Shown here piece after piece: positions 18,380 through 28,048 of a DNA stretch of 46,348 nt. A program made the translations under genes and the position numbers. Position 1 is the first letter of the stretch. Every line of letters starts with the position of its first letter. The stretch is taken from NCBI GenBank assembly GCA_001828605.1, contig MHZB01000092.1, forward strand, positions 1 through 46,348, written 5' to 3'. Below the pieces are notes generated by a model. It searched no databases. It saw nothing but the letters and a program-made list of their open reading frames with translations, and had not been told where the DNA came from. Source of the DNA: Planctomycetes bacterium RIFCSPLOWO2_12_FULL_50_35. GTDB taxonomy: Bacteria > Planctomycetota > Brocadiia > Brocadiales > Bathyanammoxibiaceae.

Positions 18380-19405
18380 ATGCCCAGGATGAAGAAAGTG
18401 AGAAATTTTATCTCGAAGCGTAAAATTAAAGACCTGAAGAATCTTGTCTCAAGGCGCAAGATAGAAAGCGTCAAGAACCTTCTTTCAAAAGTAGGGCACA
18501 CCGTCATTGATAGGTCGAAATTGTTAACAGAGAAGATACTTCACGAAACAAAGGACATAGACTCTAAGGGCACTCTGGATATAGTGGACATAATAAACAA
18601 AGAAGATGCAAAGGTGGCTTCAGCCGTTCACAAGGAACGCAAGAACATCGCCCGCGCAGTAGAGTTGATAGTAAAGTCGTTCAGAAGCGGGGGCCGTTTG
18701 TTCTACGTCGGGGCAGGCACCAGCGGCCGACTGGGCATACTGGACGCATCAGAGATGCCGCCGACCTTCGGTACGCCGCCCGGGCTGGTACGGGGCATCA
18801 TCGCCGGCGGCAGGAGGGCCGTATTCCGCTCCGTGGAAGGGGCGGAGGACAGACGCCCAGAAGGCGAAAGGGCCATATACAAGGTAGGTATAAAAGATAC
18901 CGATACGGTGGTTGGTATTGCCGCCGGGGGTACAACTCCATTTGTACAATCGGCTATAAAGGCGGCAAAGAGGATGGGGGCCAAGACCGTCTTCCTAACC
19001 TGCAACCCGGGCACCAAACCGGAAACACCCACTGACGTAATCATACGGCCGGTCACGGGCCCAGAGGTAATTACAGGTTCCACGCGGATGAAGGCAGGGA
19101 CGGCTACGAAACTCGTCCTCAATACTTTAACCACAGCCGCAATGATAAAGACTGGCCGGGTTTACGGGAATCTGATGGTTGACCTGAACGCCACAAACGA
19201 CAAACTGACTGACCGCAGCGAGCGTATAGTCATGCAAGTCACCGGTCAATCAAGACGGGCAGCAAAAAGGCTCCTAAAGAAGGCCCGTGGAAGGACAAAG
19301 ACCGCCATATTAATGCACCTGCGTGGCATCTCCTACGGAGACGCACAGAAAAGACTCTCCCGCTCAAATGGCTTCGTAAGGGATGCGCTGGAGAGTTCTT
19401 CTTGA
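18380..19405 (+). CDS. murQ: N-acetylmuramic acid 6-phosphate etherase with basic N-terminal extension
   Basis: FYVGAGTSGRLGILDASEMPPTFG, TGSTRMKAGTATKLVLN, GNLMVDLNATNDKL. AAGGAG upstream of ATG 18380. Confidence 0.93.
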   Translation: MPRMKKVRNFISKRKIKDLKNLVSRRKIESVKNLLSKVGHTVIDRSKLLTEKILHETKDIDSKGTLDIVDIINKEDAKVASAVHKERKNIARAVELIVKSFRSGGRLFYVGAGTSGRLGILDASEMPPTFGTPPGLVRGIIAGGRRAVFRSVEGAEDRRPEGERAIYKVGIKDTDTVVGIAAGGTTPFVQSAIKAAKRMGAKTVFLTCNPGTKPETPTDVIIRPVTGPEVITGSTRMKAGTATKLVLNTLTTAAMIKTGRVYGNLMVDLNATNDKLTDRSERIVMQVTGQSRRAAKRLLKKARGRTKTAILMHLRGISYGDAQKRLSRSNGFVRDALESSS

Positions 19406-19535
19406 CAAAAATGAAGATTGGCCTTATCATCTGGAAATGAGTATTTATGCTCGTTAAACCTCTCTTTTCTTGTTATTAACGAGCCCAATCCCATATATAT
19501 AAACAGCGCTATGCTGAACAAACGGAATAAAACCG

Positions 19536-22500
19536 ATGTATCCTTCTCCTAGAAATTCCCCAAGAACCCTTCCAATAACCATTTTTCTCTTAGTCGTCCT
19601 GTCCCTTGCAATAATTGTTAATCCGTGCGATGCATTTCTTCTGGACTGGTACAGCGACGACGCCGTAGCCAAGTACAGGCTGTCCGGGGCCGTGTGTTCA
19701 TACGTCGAGAGGTTCTACGTAGACCACGACAGGATACATCCCCGACAGATGCTGACGGAGGCGTTGTCCTGGACAGAAAGACTCCTACCCAGCGTATTAG
19801 TGCAGACCTCCGAATCATCCGACATGGTAGACATTTTCACCGGTGGCGCAAAAAGAACGCTGTCCACCAGCCGCATAGAAACCCTTGACGATATGTTGAC
19901 ACTCCTCAAGGATTCGCTGCTCTTTATCCAGACAAACCGCCCCGAACCGAACGAACCGAAACCAAGCGACATTGAGTACGCCGCCATAAACGGCATCCTA
20001 TCCGACCTTGACCCGCACTCCGTACTATTCCCGCCGAAAGAATACAAGGAATTCAAGATAGGAACGTCAGGAAGATTCGGTGGACTTGGCATGGTGGTTG
20101 GAATAAGGGACATGCATCTCACGGTAATATCAACCATTGAGGGTACCCCCGCCCATAAGACAGGCCTAAAAAGTGGTGACAAGATTATGCAGATAGACAA
20201 TGAGTCGACCGTTAACATGTCCCTGTTCGACGCCGTGAATAAGTTGAGAGGCGCGCCGGATACAAAGGTTACCCTCTTATTGCACAGAGATAAGACGGCA
20301 AAAGAAGAGACCATCCAGCTCAAAAGGGAAATAATAGCCTTGCCAAGCGTGGAATCTCAATCCCTCGGAGAGGGTTACGGATATATAAGAATCAGAAACT
20401 TCCAGGAGGACACCGCAGATGACTTGGACAGACAAATCAAGCACCTGAGTTCGGAAACCGGCAAGATCAAAGGCATTGTCCTGGATATGAGAAACAATTC
20501 GGGTGGACTGCTTGACCAGGCCATAAAGGTGTCTGACAAGTTCCTCGACAACGGGATAATCGTAGTAACCACCGGACCCGGGAAAAGACGCCGCGAAGTA
20601 GAGGTTGCGAAGGAGTCGGAAGACGACCTCCTTACGTGCCCCATAATAATACTTATAGACTCCAACAGCGCATCCGGTGCAGAGATAGTAGCGGCCGCCC
20701 TTAAGGAAAACAACAGGGCCGTTCTGGTGGGCGACAGGACCTTCGGAAAAGGCACGGTTCAACAGCTCATAGACATGGCAGACGGTTCAGCGCTGAAACT
20801 TACAGTCGCAAAGTATCTCACCCCTTTATACAGAGACATTCAAACGATAGGAGTATCCCCCGACATCTCACTTGTACCGGTGATCGTCGGCAAGAAGGAC
20901 ATATACCTTGTCAAGGGCAACTCAGGCGCATTGAGGGAATCTGACATGGAGGGGCATCTGTACGGTTCCCCCGGCGTCCAGGAAGAACCATTGGATACGC
21001 TAAGGTACCTAAAAGCCTCTGAGGAACCGTCCGAGGGTGAAGGCGAAACTGAGGATGTAAAGCCGGATGACCCCTATAAGTCAACGGACCTGTCAAAGGA
21101 TCCCCAGATCCAGTTAGTTAAGAGACTCATTAAGAGCACAACCTCCTCCAGAAGCGAGGAAATGCTGGAAGACATGAGAGCTACCCTCGAGGAACTCAAG
21201 AAAAGTGAAGAAGAGCGAATCGTTGCAGCCCTTAATGAGCACGGGATTGATTGGTCAGAGGGAAAGAGCCCGGCTGCGCCTAAGCCGGTAGCCACACTAT
21301 CCCTTAACCCAGCCAGCGAAAAAGTAACGGCTGGAGAAAAGGCCACCGTCACCATCAATGTAACCAACGAAAGTAACGGAACGCTGTACAGGATGTTTGC
21401 CATTTCCGAGTCGAAAAACCCCCTTCTCGATAAACTAGAGTTTCCACTGGGAAGGATTGAGGGAGGAACATCCAAAAGTTATTCACATGAGGTAGAGATA
21501 CCCAAGAGTGCACTTGACAGAAGCGACGAGTTCGTCGTTAAATTCAGTGAAGCAAACGGCCATATCCCGAAAGACCTACATGGCAACCTTATCACGGAGG
21601 CACTGAAGAGACCGGAGTTCGCCTACACATACCAAATTACAGAGAGCGGTGTAGATGGTTACAAACCCAGTGACGATGGCCTTATACAGAGGGGCGAACA
21701 CATAGACCTCCTGGTAACCGTAAAAAACGTTGGGGAGGGCAAGAGCACAAAAAACGTCGTTACACTAAGGGAACTCAGCGATAAGGAGGTTTTTGTAGAA
21801 AAGGGATCGCAAGAGATAGGCGAACTGGCACCCGGGGAGAGCAAGACCGTATCCTTGCGTTTACATGTCAGAGACAGTATAGAGGCAAATGAGTTCACCG
21901 TAAAACTTGTGGTAACGGACTTGACCCTTGGCGTCTACCTTACTGACAAACTCACATTTCCCGTATTGGAGACCAAGGAGTCCCCGGCACTGACTGATAT
22001 GTCTAAAGACTTACTCGTTATTCGAGACGAAACCCCTGTGTACGGGGGAAGGTCTACGGATTCACCCGTAATGAACGTCATGAAAAAAGGTAATGTCTTC
22101 AAGGCAAATGGTTGGGTACCGGGCTGGTACAGGATAAAACTCTCAAACGACGGCTGGGGCTGGGTGCTCGCCAGGGACGTACATGAAACAGACGAATCTG
22201 CGTATGGGGCGGTTACGCCGGAACTTCACGTTCAACGCACACCTCCTATCATAAAAATGGAACATCCCCCATATCTTTCAAACACGTTGAGAACGGTTGT
22301 ATCCGGCAGTGTTACGGACGAAAGTGGAGTAAAGTACGTTTACATTATGGTAAATAATGACAAGGTCTATCTAAATACTCCTGAGAAGGCTGGAGAAATC
22401 AGGAAACTCAATTTCAAGGCCGAAATACCTCTTGAGGAAGGTCCAAATACCGTGACCATTATTGCCAGAGATGCCTCAGATTTAGTAACCACCAGGAGCT

Positions 22501-22568
22501 TTATTACCAGCGCAAAGACCGCCCTTGTAAAAGGAGTGGGAGAAGACTACGCGCCGGAGATACGCTGA
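19536..22568 (+). CDS. S41 family (CtpA-like) processing protease with PDZ, CARDB-like, SH3-like and C-terminal Ig-like segments
   Basis: LSDLDPHSVLFPPKE, FGGLGMVVG, DSNSASGAEIVAAAL, DRTFGKGTVQ; long extra C-terminal region including VYGGRSTDSPVMNVMKKGNVFKANGWVPGWYRIKLSNDGWGWV. Confidence 0.88.
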   Translation: MYPSPRNSPRTLPITIFLLVVLSLAIIVNPCDAFLLDWYSDDAVAKYRLSGAVCSYVERFYVDHDRIHPRQMLTEALSWTERLLPSVLVQTSESSDMVDIFTGGAKRTLSTSRIETLDDMLTLLKDSLLFIQTNRPEPNEPKPSDIEYAAINGILSDLDPHSVLFPPKEYKEFKIGTSGRFGGLGMVVGIRDMHLTVISTIEGTPAHKTGLKSGDKIMQIDNESTVNMSLFDAVNKLRGAPDTKVTLLLHRDKTAKEETIQLKREIIALPSVESQSLGEGYGYIRIRNFQEDTADDLDRQIKHLSSETGKIKGIVLDMRNNSGGLLDQAIKVSDKFLDNGIIVVTTGPGKRRREVEVAKESEDDLLTCPIIILIDSNSASGAEIVAAALKENNRAVLVGDRTFGKGTVQQLIDMADGSALKLTVAKYLTPLYRDIQTIGVSPDISLVPVIVGKKDIYLVKGNSGALRESDMEGHLYGSPGVQEEPLDTLRYLKASEEPSEGEGETEDVKPDDPYKSTDLSKDPQIQLVKRLIKSTTSSRSEEMLEDMRATLEELKKSEEERIVAALNEHGIDWSEGKSPAAPKPVATLSLNPASEKVTAGEKATVTINVTNESNGTLYRMFAISESKNPLLDKLEFPLGRIEGGTSKSYSHEVEIPKSALDRSDEFVVKFSEANGHIPKDLHGNLITEALKRPEFAYTYQITESGVDGYKPSDDGLIQRGEHIDLLVTVKNVGEGKSTKNVVTLRELSDKEVFVEKGSQEIGELAPGESKTVSLRLHVRDSIEANEFTVKLVVTDLTLGVYLTDKLTFPVLETKESPALTDMSKDLLVIRDETPVYGGRSTDSPVMNVMKKGNVFKANGWVPGWYRIKLSNDGWGWVLARDVHETDESAYGAVTPELHVQRTPPIIKMEHPPYLSNTLRTVVSGSVTDESGVKYVYIMVNNDKVYLNTPEKAGEIRKLNFKAEIPLEEGPNTVTIIARDASDLVTTRSFITSAKTALVKGVGEDYAPEIR

Positions 22569-22639
22569 CCACCATCCTAAGGGGGTAAATACACCCGTGT
22601 TGACAAACGCCCTGCCGCTTGCGTTCCGGTCCGGCTGGG

Positions 22640-23812
22640 TTATTTATGCTGTTCCGATTCACACCTGTAATGTGCACTGAGTATCTTGGCAATCTCCGGC
22701 CTGGTAAACGACGACGGCGGCATCTGACCCTCCACAAGCATCTTTCTCACCTCCGTGCCGCTCAGGGCAACGTGGTGCTCTGAGCCATGGGGACAGGTCT
22801 TAAAAGAAGCCATCCCATAACAGCTCTTGCAATAAAAGGTGTGGTCAAAGAACAACGGTACGATGCCTATATCATCCCTGTCAAACTCATCAAAGATGTA
22901 GTGGGCGTCGAAGCTGCCGTAATAACTCCCCACCCCGGCGTGGTCCCGCCCCACTATGAAGTGCGTGCACCCATAGTTCTTTCTCACAATGGCATGAAAT
23001 ATGGCCTCCTTAGGCCCGGCATAACGCATGGCCGCGGGGAAGACAGACAAGGCTACCCTGTCTCTTGGATAATAGTTCTCCAGTAAGACCTCGTAACAGG
23101 ACATCCTTACATCGGCTGGGATATCATCCTTTTTCGTCTCACCCACCAGAGGGTGCAGCAACAGCGCATCTACCACCTCGAGCGCGCACTTCTGGATGTA
23201 CTCATGCGCCCTGTGCACGGGATTGCGGGTCTGGAAGCCTACCACTCGCCTCCAGCCCTTTTTGTGAAAGAGTTCTCTGGTGTCCGCCGGATCCAGCCTG
23301 TATTTGATGAAGTCGTTGTGCTTGGGACGATTGACCACGCTTACCTTACCGCCGAGAAGCACGTCACCACTATTATAAAGACGATTCACCCCGGGGTGCT
23401 TATCGTCCTTTGTACCGTACACCTCCAGGGCCTCCTTCTCCTTGTCATAATGAAATTTCTCCTGAAGGTGCAGTACGGCAAGCACCGTACCGGAGCCGTC
23501 CTCCAGCGCAATGTCTTCACCCTCTTTAAGATTATCTGCCTCTTTATTACCGGCAGCAAGGACGACCGGAAGGCTCCAAACAACTCCGTTCTCCAGCCGC
23601 ATCGTGTCCACAACGCTGTCGTAGTCCGCCTTACACATAAAACCTTCAAGAGGACTAAAGGCCCCGGTAGCAATCAACTCAATGTCATATACCTCCTGAG
23701 GGGTTAGCTTCAGTCGCTGCAGCTTCTTTGCGGCTCTATCCAACAACTCAACTTTGGCAGCCCCGTGAACAACCCTGTCTATAAGTCTTCCACCATGCGG
23801 TTCTATTGTCAT
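22640..23812 (-). CDS. sat: Sulfate adenylyltransferase (ATP sulfurylase)
   Basis: [43 protein letters not shown]. Confidence 0.95.
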   Translation of the reverse strand: MTIEPHGGRLIDRVVHGAAKVELLDRAAKKLQRLKLTPQEVYDIELIATGAFSPLEGFMCKADYDSVVDTMRLENGVVWSLPVVLAAGNKEADNLKEGEDIALEDGSGTVLAVLHLQEKFHYDKEKEALEVYGTKDDKHPGVNRLYNSGDVLLGGKVSVVNRPKHNDFIKYRLDPADTRELFHKKGWRRVVGFQTRNPVHRAHEYIQKCALEVVDALLLHPLVGETKKDDIPADVRMSCYEVLLENYYPRDRVALSVFPAAMRYAGPKEAIFHAIVRKNYGCTHFIVGRDHAGVGSYYGSFDAHYIFDEFDRDDIGIVPLFFDHTFYCKSCYGMASFKTCPHGSEHHVALSGTEVRKMLVEGQMPPSSFTRPEIAKILSAHYRCESEQHK

Positions 23813-23831
23813 CGCCTCTTAGTCCCTCCTC

Positions 23832-24161
23832 TTAAGAAACATTCTTCCTCACAGCCTCTAGTGTAAACTCTTCTTTTTCCCCTTTGCGATCTGTTATAGT
23901 CCAAAAGGTCTTGTCGCCTCTGGCGCTTGCCTTTAACGATGCGCCTGCATCCTGTTCTATCTGAAACGGCAGCCGCAGGCTTATTGCCGCTACCGGACAG
24001 TCCTTAACGCAAGACGTACAGGCCCAGCAATCCTCCAGCGGTCTCACCACGGGCCACCCGCCCTCATCCTGCGTGATAAGGTCGCCGGGGCATATCCGCT
24101 CACAACGCTTTTCTTTAGCATCGCCACAGCGGTTACAAACGTTATAGTCTATCGTTACCAT
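23832..24161 (-). CDS. aprB: Adenylylsulfate (APS) reductase beta subunit, ferredoxin-like
   Basis: CNRCGDAKEKRCERICPGDLI and CWACTSCVKDCPVAAI 4Fe-4S motifs; adjacent to aprA. Confidence 0.92.
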   Translation of the reverse strand: MVTIDYNVCNRCGDAKEKRCERICPGDLITQDEGGWPVVRPLEDCWACTSCVKDCPVAAISLRLPFQIEQDAGASLKASARGDKTFWTITDRKGEKEEFTLEAVRKNVS

Positions 24162-25872
24162 TCAACCCTCGCTCAATTATCTTTATAGCCCCGGTTTTTG
24201 TGTCCATCATGGAGTTTACGAATCTCAACCAACGGTCGTCATCCCTCTCTGGATAATCAAGGCGGCTCTGCGAACACGGCCAGCGGGTCTCCTTTCTGTA
24301 CAACAGGTGCTCTACCACCACGCGGGCTACGTCTATGCGGTCCAGCACCTCCAAGGCGGATACAAGCTCGTGATAGCCGCCCGCCGTAAGTAAGTCGGCA
24401 TGGCTGCGCAGCCCGGGCAAAAGGTCTCTGGCAATAAGGAGCCTTTCCTCGTTCAATTCATAACGAGTAGAAAGCCCTCCCGCATACTCGTCCATGAGCT
24501 TCTGAAGCCTCTCCTCCATATCCTGCGGGCGGATGCCTGTGTCCCTCTTCAGGGGTGCCGTTACCCGCTCTTTCTCCCTCTCCACAATATCGGCGTCAAT
24601 ATCCGGGGTTTCAACCGACCCCATCTCTTCAAGCGCAGTCCTGGCGGCAATACGACCCTCCACCCACGAACCGCTTGCGTATTTCTTCGGCGCACCACCC
24701 GCAACATCGCCCGCCGCATAGAGACCGGGCAAAGACGTCCGGCGCCTTACGTCTATCCAATACCCCGCCTCACCGTGCCCACCCACTATATAGGGTTCGC
24801 TGCCGGATATCTCGAGACGGCCGCCGCTGCCTTTACGTCCTGCCCACAGGAGCGCCGCCGTGGGGCTCATATGAAGCAGGTCTTCTTTGAACTGCCTCTC
24901 CTCTTTGGTGCCCCTACCGAGATGACTCAGATCCAGATAGCAGGGGCCGCGTCCCGCAGCATTCTCCAGCATGGTGGTCAGCAGCCTGAAGTACGTACTG
25001 CTGTTCCTGATAGGATGGTCCGCATAATATTTGTCCAGATAAGGCTCGCCTCGCGCATTTATCTGTTTTGCGCCTGCACCAAGCGCCAGCGTTCCCGTAG
25101 GGGCCTGGACATCCTTTACCCTCAGGGCAACAAAGCGGTTTTCAAAACTGGTCATCTCAGCGCCTGCGCGGATTCCAAGGGCATAGCCCGTACCAACGTT
25201 CCAAGGACAATACCAGATGAGGTGTCTGCCGTTTCCCGAGTTGGCAGGTCTGTAGAGGCCCGATGCGCCGCCGGCGGCTACAATCACACCTCTCGCCTTT
25301 ACCACATAAAGCTGCCCGTCCCTCACACCCAGGCCAAAAGCGCCCGTAACTCTGCCGTCAGAAACTATCAAGTTAGTGGCTGCCACACGGTTAAGCACAT
25401 TTACCTTGCTCCTGCGCACGGCCTCGGCAAGGATGGGCTTTAGTCGCTCGCCGTGCACCCTTACACCTCGCTTACCCCTTGGTTTGTAATTACCATCATT
25501 GGTCTTCTCTATAGGCAGCCCCCATTTCTCTACCTTTCTAACCACATCGTTCAGTCCCTCCGCAATGCTGAGCACCAAGTCCTCTCTCAATACATCCATA
25601 AACTCCTTTTTTACATAGTTAAGATACGACCCAGGGTCTTGTCCGGGGTGCAAGTAAGCGTTTATTGAATTAAGCCCCATGGCCAGACAACCACTTCTGT
25701 CAATATGGGCCTTCTCCATAATGAGACAGCGGACCCCAGGCTCCAGCGTCTTGGCCTCCACGGCAGCGTAACAGCCCGCGGCCCCGCCGCCAATAATCAG
25801 TATATCGGTATCTATATTAACCACTTTCGTTGTCATACGGTATCTTTCAGGAGCTAGTTGGCCCACCTTCAT
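24142..25872 (-). CDS. aprA: Adenylylsulfate (APS) reductase alpha subunit (FAD)
   Basis: TDILIIGGGAAGCYAAVEAK, MEKAHIDRSGCLAMGLNSINAYL, LYAAGDVAGGAPKKYASGSWVEGRIAA. Confidence 0.93.
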   Translation of the reverse strand: MKVGQLAPERYRMTTKVVNIDTDILIIGGGAAGCYAAVEAKTLEPGVRCLIMEKAHIDRSGCLAMGLNSINAYLHPGQDPGSYLNYVKKEFMDVLREDLVLSIAEGLNDVVRKVEKWGLPIEKTNDGNYKPRGKRGVRVHGERLKPILAEAVRRSKVNVLNRVAATNLIVSDGRVTGAFGLGVRDGQLYVVKARGVIVAAGGASGLYRPANSGNGRHLIWYCPWNVGTGYALGIRAGAEMTSFENRFVALRVKDVQAPTGTLALGAGAKQINARGEPYLDKYYADHPIRNSSTYFRLLTTMLENAAGRGPCYLDLSHLGRGTKEERQFKEDLLHMSPTAALLWAGRKGSGGRLEISGSEPYIVGGHGEAGYWIDVRRRTSLPGLYAAGDVAGGAPKKYASGSWVEGRIAARTALEEMGSVETPDIDADIVEREKERVTAPLKRDTGIRPQDMEERLQKLMDEYAGGLSTRYELNEERLLIARDLLPGLRSHADLLTAGGYHELVSALEVLDRIDVARVVVEHLLYRKETRWPCSQSRLDYPERDDDRWLRFVNSMMDTKTGAIKIIERGLNGNDRL

Positions 25873-25914
25873 AACTTTGTTGCAAACTAAGTCAAGAATG
25901 TTGGAAATAAAAAA

Positions 25915-26394
25915 TCAGATATAATACATGGTCGCCTCTTGACCCCGCTTTTCCTGTAGGACAAGGTTGTTAAGTGTCACATTTTCAATACTTTCCAGCA
26001 TGGCATCGTACATGTTCTGCCACAGGTCTTTTATCACACAGCAGGCGGCGACATGACACATTGGCATCTGAGAACGTTCATTTACACAATCGGCAGGTGC
26101 CAGAGAACCCTCAAAGATTTCTATAACCTCTCTAATGCTAATATCTTTTGGGTCTACTGCCAGGCAGTGACCTCCGTTTGCACCCCTATGACTCATAACA
26201 ATGCCCGCGTTCCTAAGGTTAAGGAGTATCCTTTCCAGAAACGAAGGGGGGATGTCCCTGGAACGCGCTATTTCACGTGAATGAACGTAACCCCTTCCGT
26301 ATCTTTGCCCTAGCTCCATGAGTGCCAGGATGGCGTATTCTGTTTTGTTAGATAGCTTCACTATTCTTGACCAAACCTTAGAGAAAGTAAACAA
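25915..26394 (-). CDS. Rrf2/IscR-family transcriptional regulator, probably Fe-S binding
   Basis: LSNKTEYAILALMELGQRYGRGYVHSREIARSRDIPPSFLERILLNLRNAGIVMSHRGANGGHCLA; C-terminal Cys cluster DCVNERSQMPMCHVAACC. Confidence 0.9.
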   Translation of the reverse strand: MFTFSKVWSRIVKLSNKTEYAILALMELGQRYGRGYVHSREIARSRDIPPSFLERILLNLRNAGIVMSHRGANGGHCLAVDPKDISIREVIEIFEGSLAPADCVNERSQMPMCHVAACCVIKDLWQNMYDAMLESIENVTLNNLVLQEKRGQEATMYYI

Positions 26395-26509
26395 ATTCTA
26401 CGGATTTACCAAAGATTGTCAAATAGATTTTTCCGCCTCTAAGGGCAGAGACTCCCGGGAGACCCTACATAATTATCATGCGAGTTCTCCAAAAGTGCTC
26501 CAGTGCCCT

Positions 26510-26907
26510 ATGTCATTCTGAGCAAAGCCGAGAATCTAGCTTTTTTATGACATCATCCTTTCCGCCGAGATGGATTTCACTCCCTCAGAACGACTGCGAT
26601 ACAGGGTTTTCTAAGCCCTCGATAAATCCAGGTAGTATAAACTAACTTGATACGACATGAGAAACCTGCTAGTCTTCTATCGGAGAGCTCTGCAAAATTG
26701 TCTTCTTTGGAGTCCAGTCCACCTCAGGCGGGTCGCTGGCCACTGTAGGGGCGTAATATATTACACCCCCGCACCAAAATTTTGTATTTTTCAGAGGTCT
26801 CTATCGTTAAGTATCTTATTTTCTTTCACGGTTTGAACCCTTTCTTGCATTGAGGGCTCCGAAAAAGTCTGTGTAATTGTCATTCTTCACTTCGCTCAGA
26901 ATGACAT
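26510..26907. repeat. Inverted pair of a dispersed repeat (ATGTCATTCTGAGC ... GCTCAGAATGACAT)
   Basis: 14-bp perfect inverted repeat at 26510-26523 and 26894-26907. Confidence 0.7.
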
Positions 26908-26982
26908 CATGGTATCGAGTAGCTTTTTTAGAGGTCTCGTATTATAAGCCTCCGGAAAACGTTTGTGTGGCAATAAACAAGA

Positions 26983-27834
26983 GTGGATGCGCTTCTAATC
27001 CAGTTTGCTGACCTGAAACTTCTTTTCGGGGCTATAGTTGGTTTAATAATCGGTGTACTTGCCGGAGTCACCGGCCTGCCCCTTGGTGCGTTGAGGTTGC
27101 CTGTCGTTTATTCAATAGTGCCTACCCCCCACATAGCGGCCGGCACCAATCTTGGCATAGATACGTTGACGGCCGTCACGGCCTCCTATTGGTACTGGAA
27201 GGGTGGATTTGTGAATATCTCTATTCTCATTTTCATGGGCGGTTCTTCCTGTATTGGGGCATTTCTTGGCGGGTATTCGAGCAAATTTGTCTCGTATAAA
27301 TGGCTTCTTATTTTTATTGGCCTTATGTACTTTTGTGTGGGTCTTGATATGCTGCGCGGTGCAGTCAACGAAAAGGTTGGGACGGGTCCGCTAAATGAGG
27401 GGCAGCCGGATAGGGAAGGTCCTTCTGTACCCACCTCGCAACCGGACTGTATGACAAGGGTCAAGGAAAATAGCGAGGTGTTGGCGGCGCTGAGTGGGTT
27501 CGTTCTGGGTTTTGTCGGGGGTATGGCCGGGCTGCTGATGGGAAGCCTTCGGGTGCCCGCCATGATAAAGGCAATGGGGTTGGCGCCTGTCACAGCCGCC
27601 GGCACCAACATGGTCATCAGCTTATTTACGGCCATATCAGGGTTTGGGGGCCATATAGTCCATAGAAATCTTGACCTATCCGTCTTCCTCACCATGGGTG
27701 TGGCCTCTATGGCCGGCGCGTATGTGGGCGCTAAGCTAGGCGTTACTTTAAGCCCTTCCACTACAAAGAAACTGATAGGCATGGCAATTGTCCTTATGGC
27801 CACAGCCCTTTTTATAAACGGCATCAGATTGTAA
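26983..27834 (+). CDS. TauE/SafE family sulfite exporter-like permease
   Basis: Two repeated halves (GLIIGVLAGVTGLPLGALRLPVV...AGTNLGIDTLTAV / GFVGGMAGLLMGSLRVPAM...AGTNMVISLFTA). GTG start. Confidence 0.87.
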   Translation: MDALLIQFADLKLLFGAIVGLIIGVLAGVTGLPLGALRLPVVYSIVPTPHIAAGTNLGIDTLTAVTASYWYWKGGFVNISILIFMGGSSCIGAFLGGYSSKFVSYKWLLIFIGLMYFCVGLDMLRGAVNEKVGTGPLNEGQPDREGPSVPTSQPDCMTRVKENSEVLAALSGFVLGFVGGMAGLLMGSLRVPAMIKAMGLAPVTAAGTNMVISLFTAISGFGGHIVHRNLDLSVFLTMGVASMAGAYVGAKLGVTLSPSTTKKLIGMAIVLMATALFINGIRL

Positions 27835-28048
27835 GGGTTTCCAAACCCGGTCTCACACCTAAATCCAGCACTAATTAGGCCCGGATTTTTCCATACACAT
27901 AGGTAAAGTCTATATATAGTGTCACTAGAGGGTAAACCTGCTACATATGGAATAACTTATTAGTTTTTTGGTTGACAACCCTGTACGGTTGCAAATATAA
28001 TCGCGCCTTGGGCAAGAGATGCCCTAGAACATCATCCCTGTCAGAATA

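Noticed and set aside
24400-25443. 347-aa plus-strand ORF
   Set aside because: Antisense to aprA; composition typical of a shadow ORF in GC-biased coding sequence.
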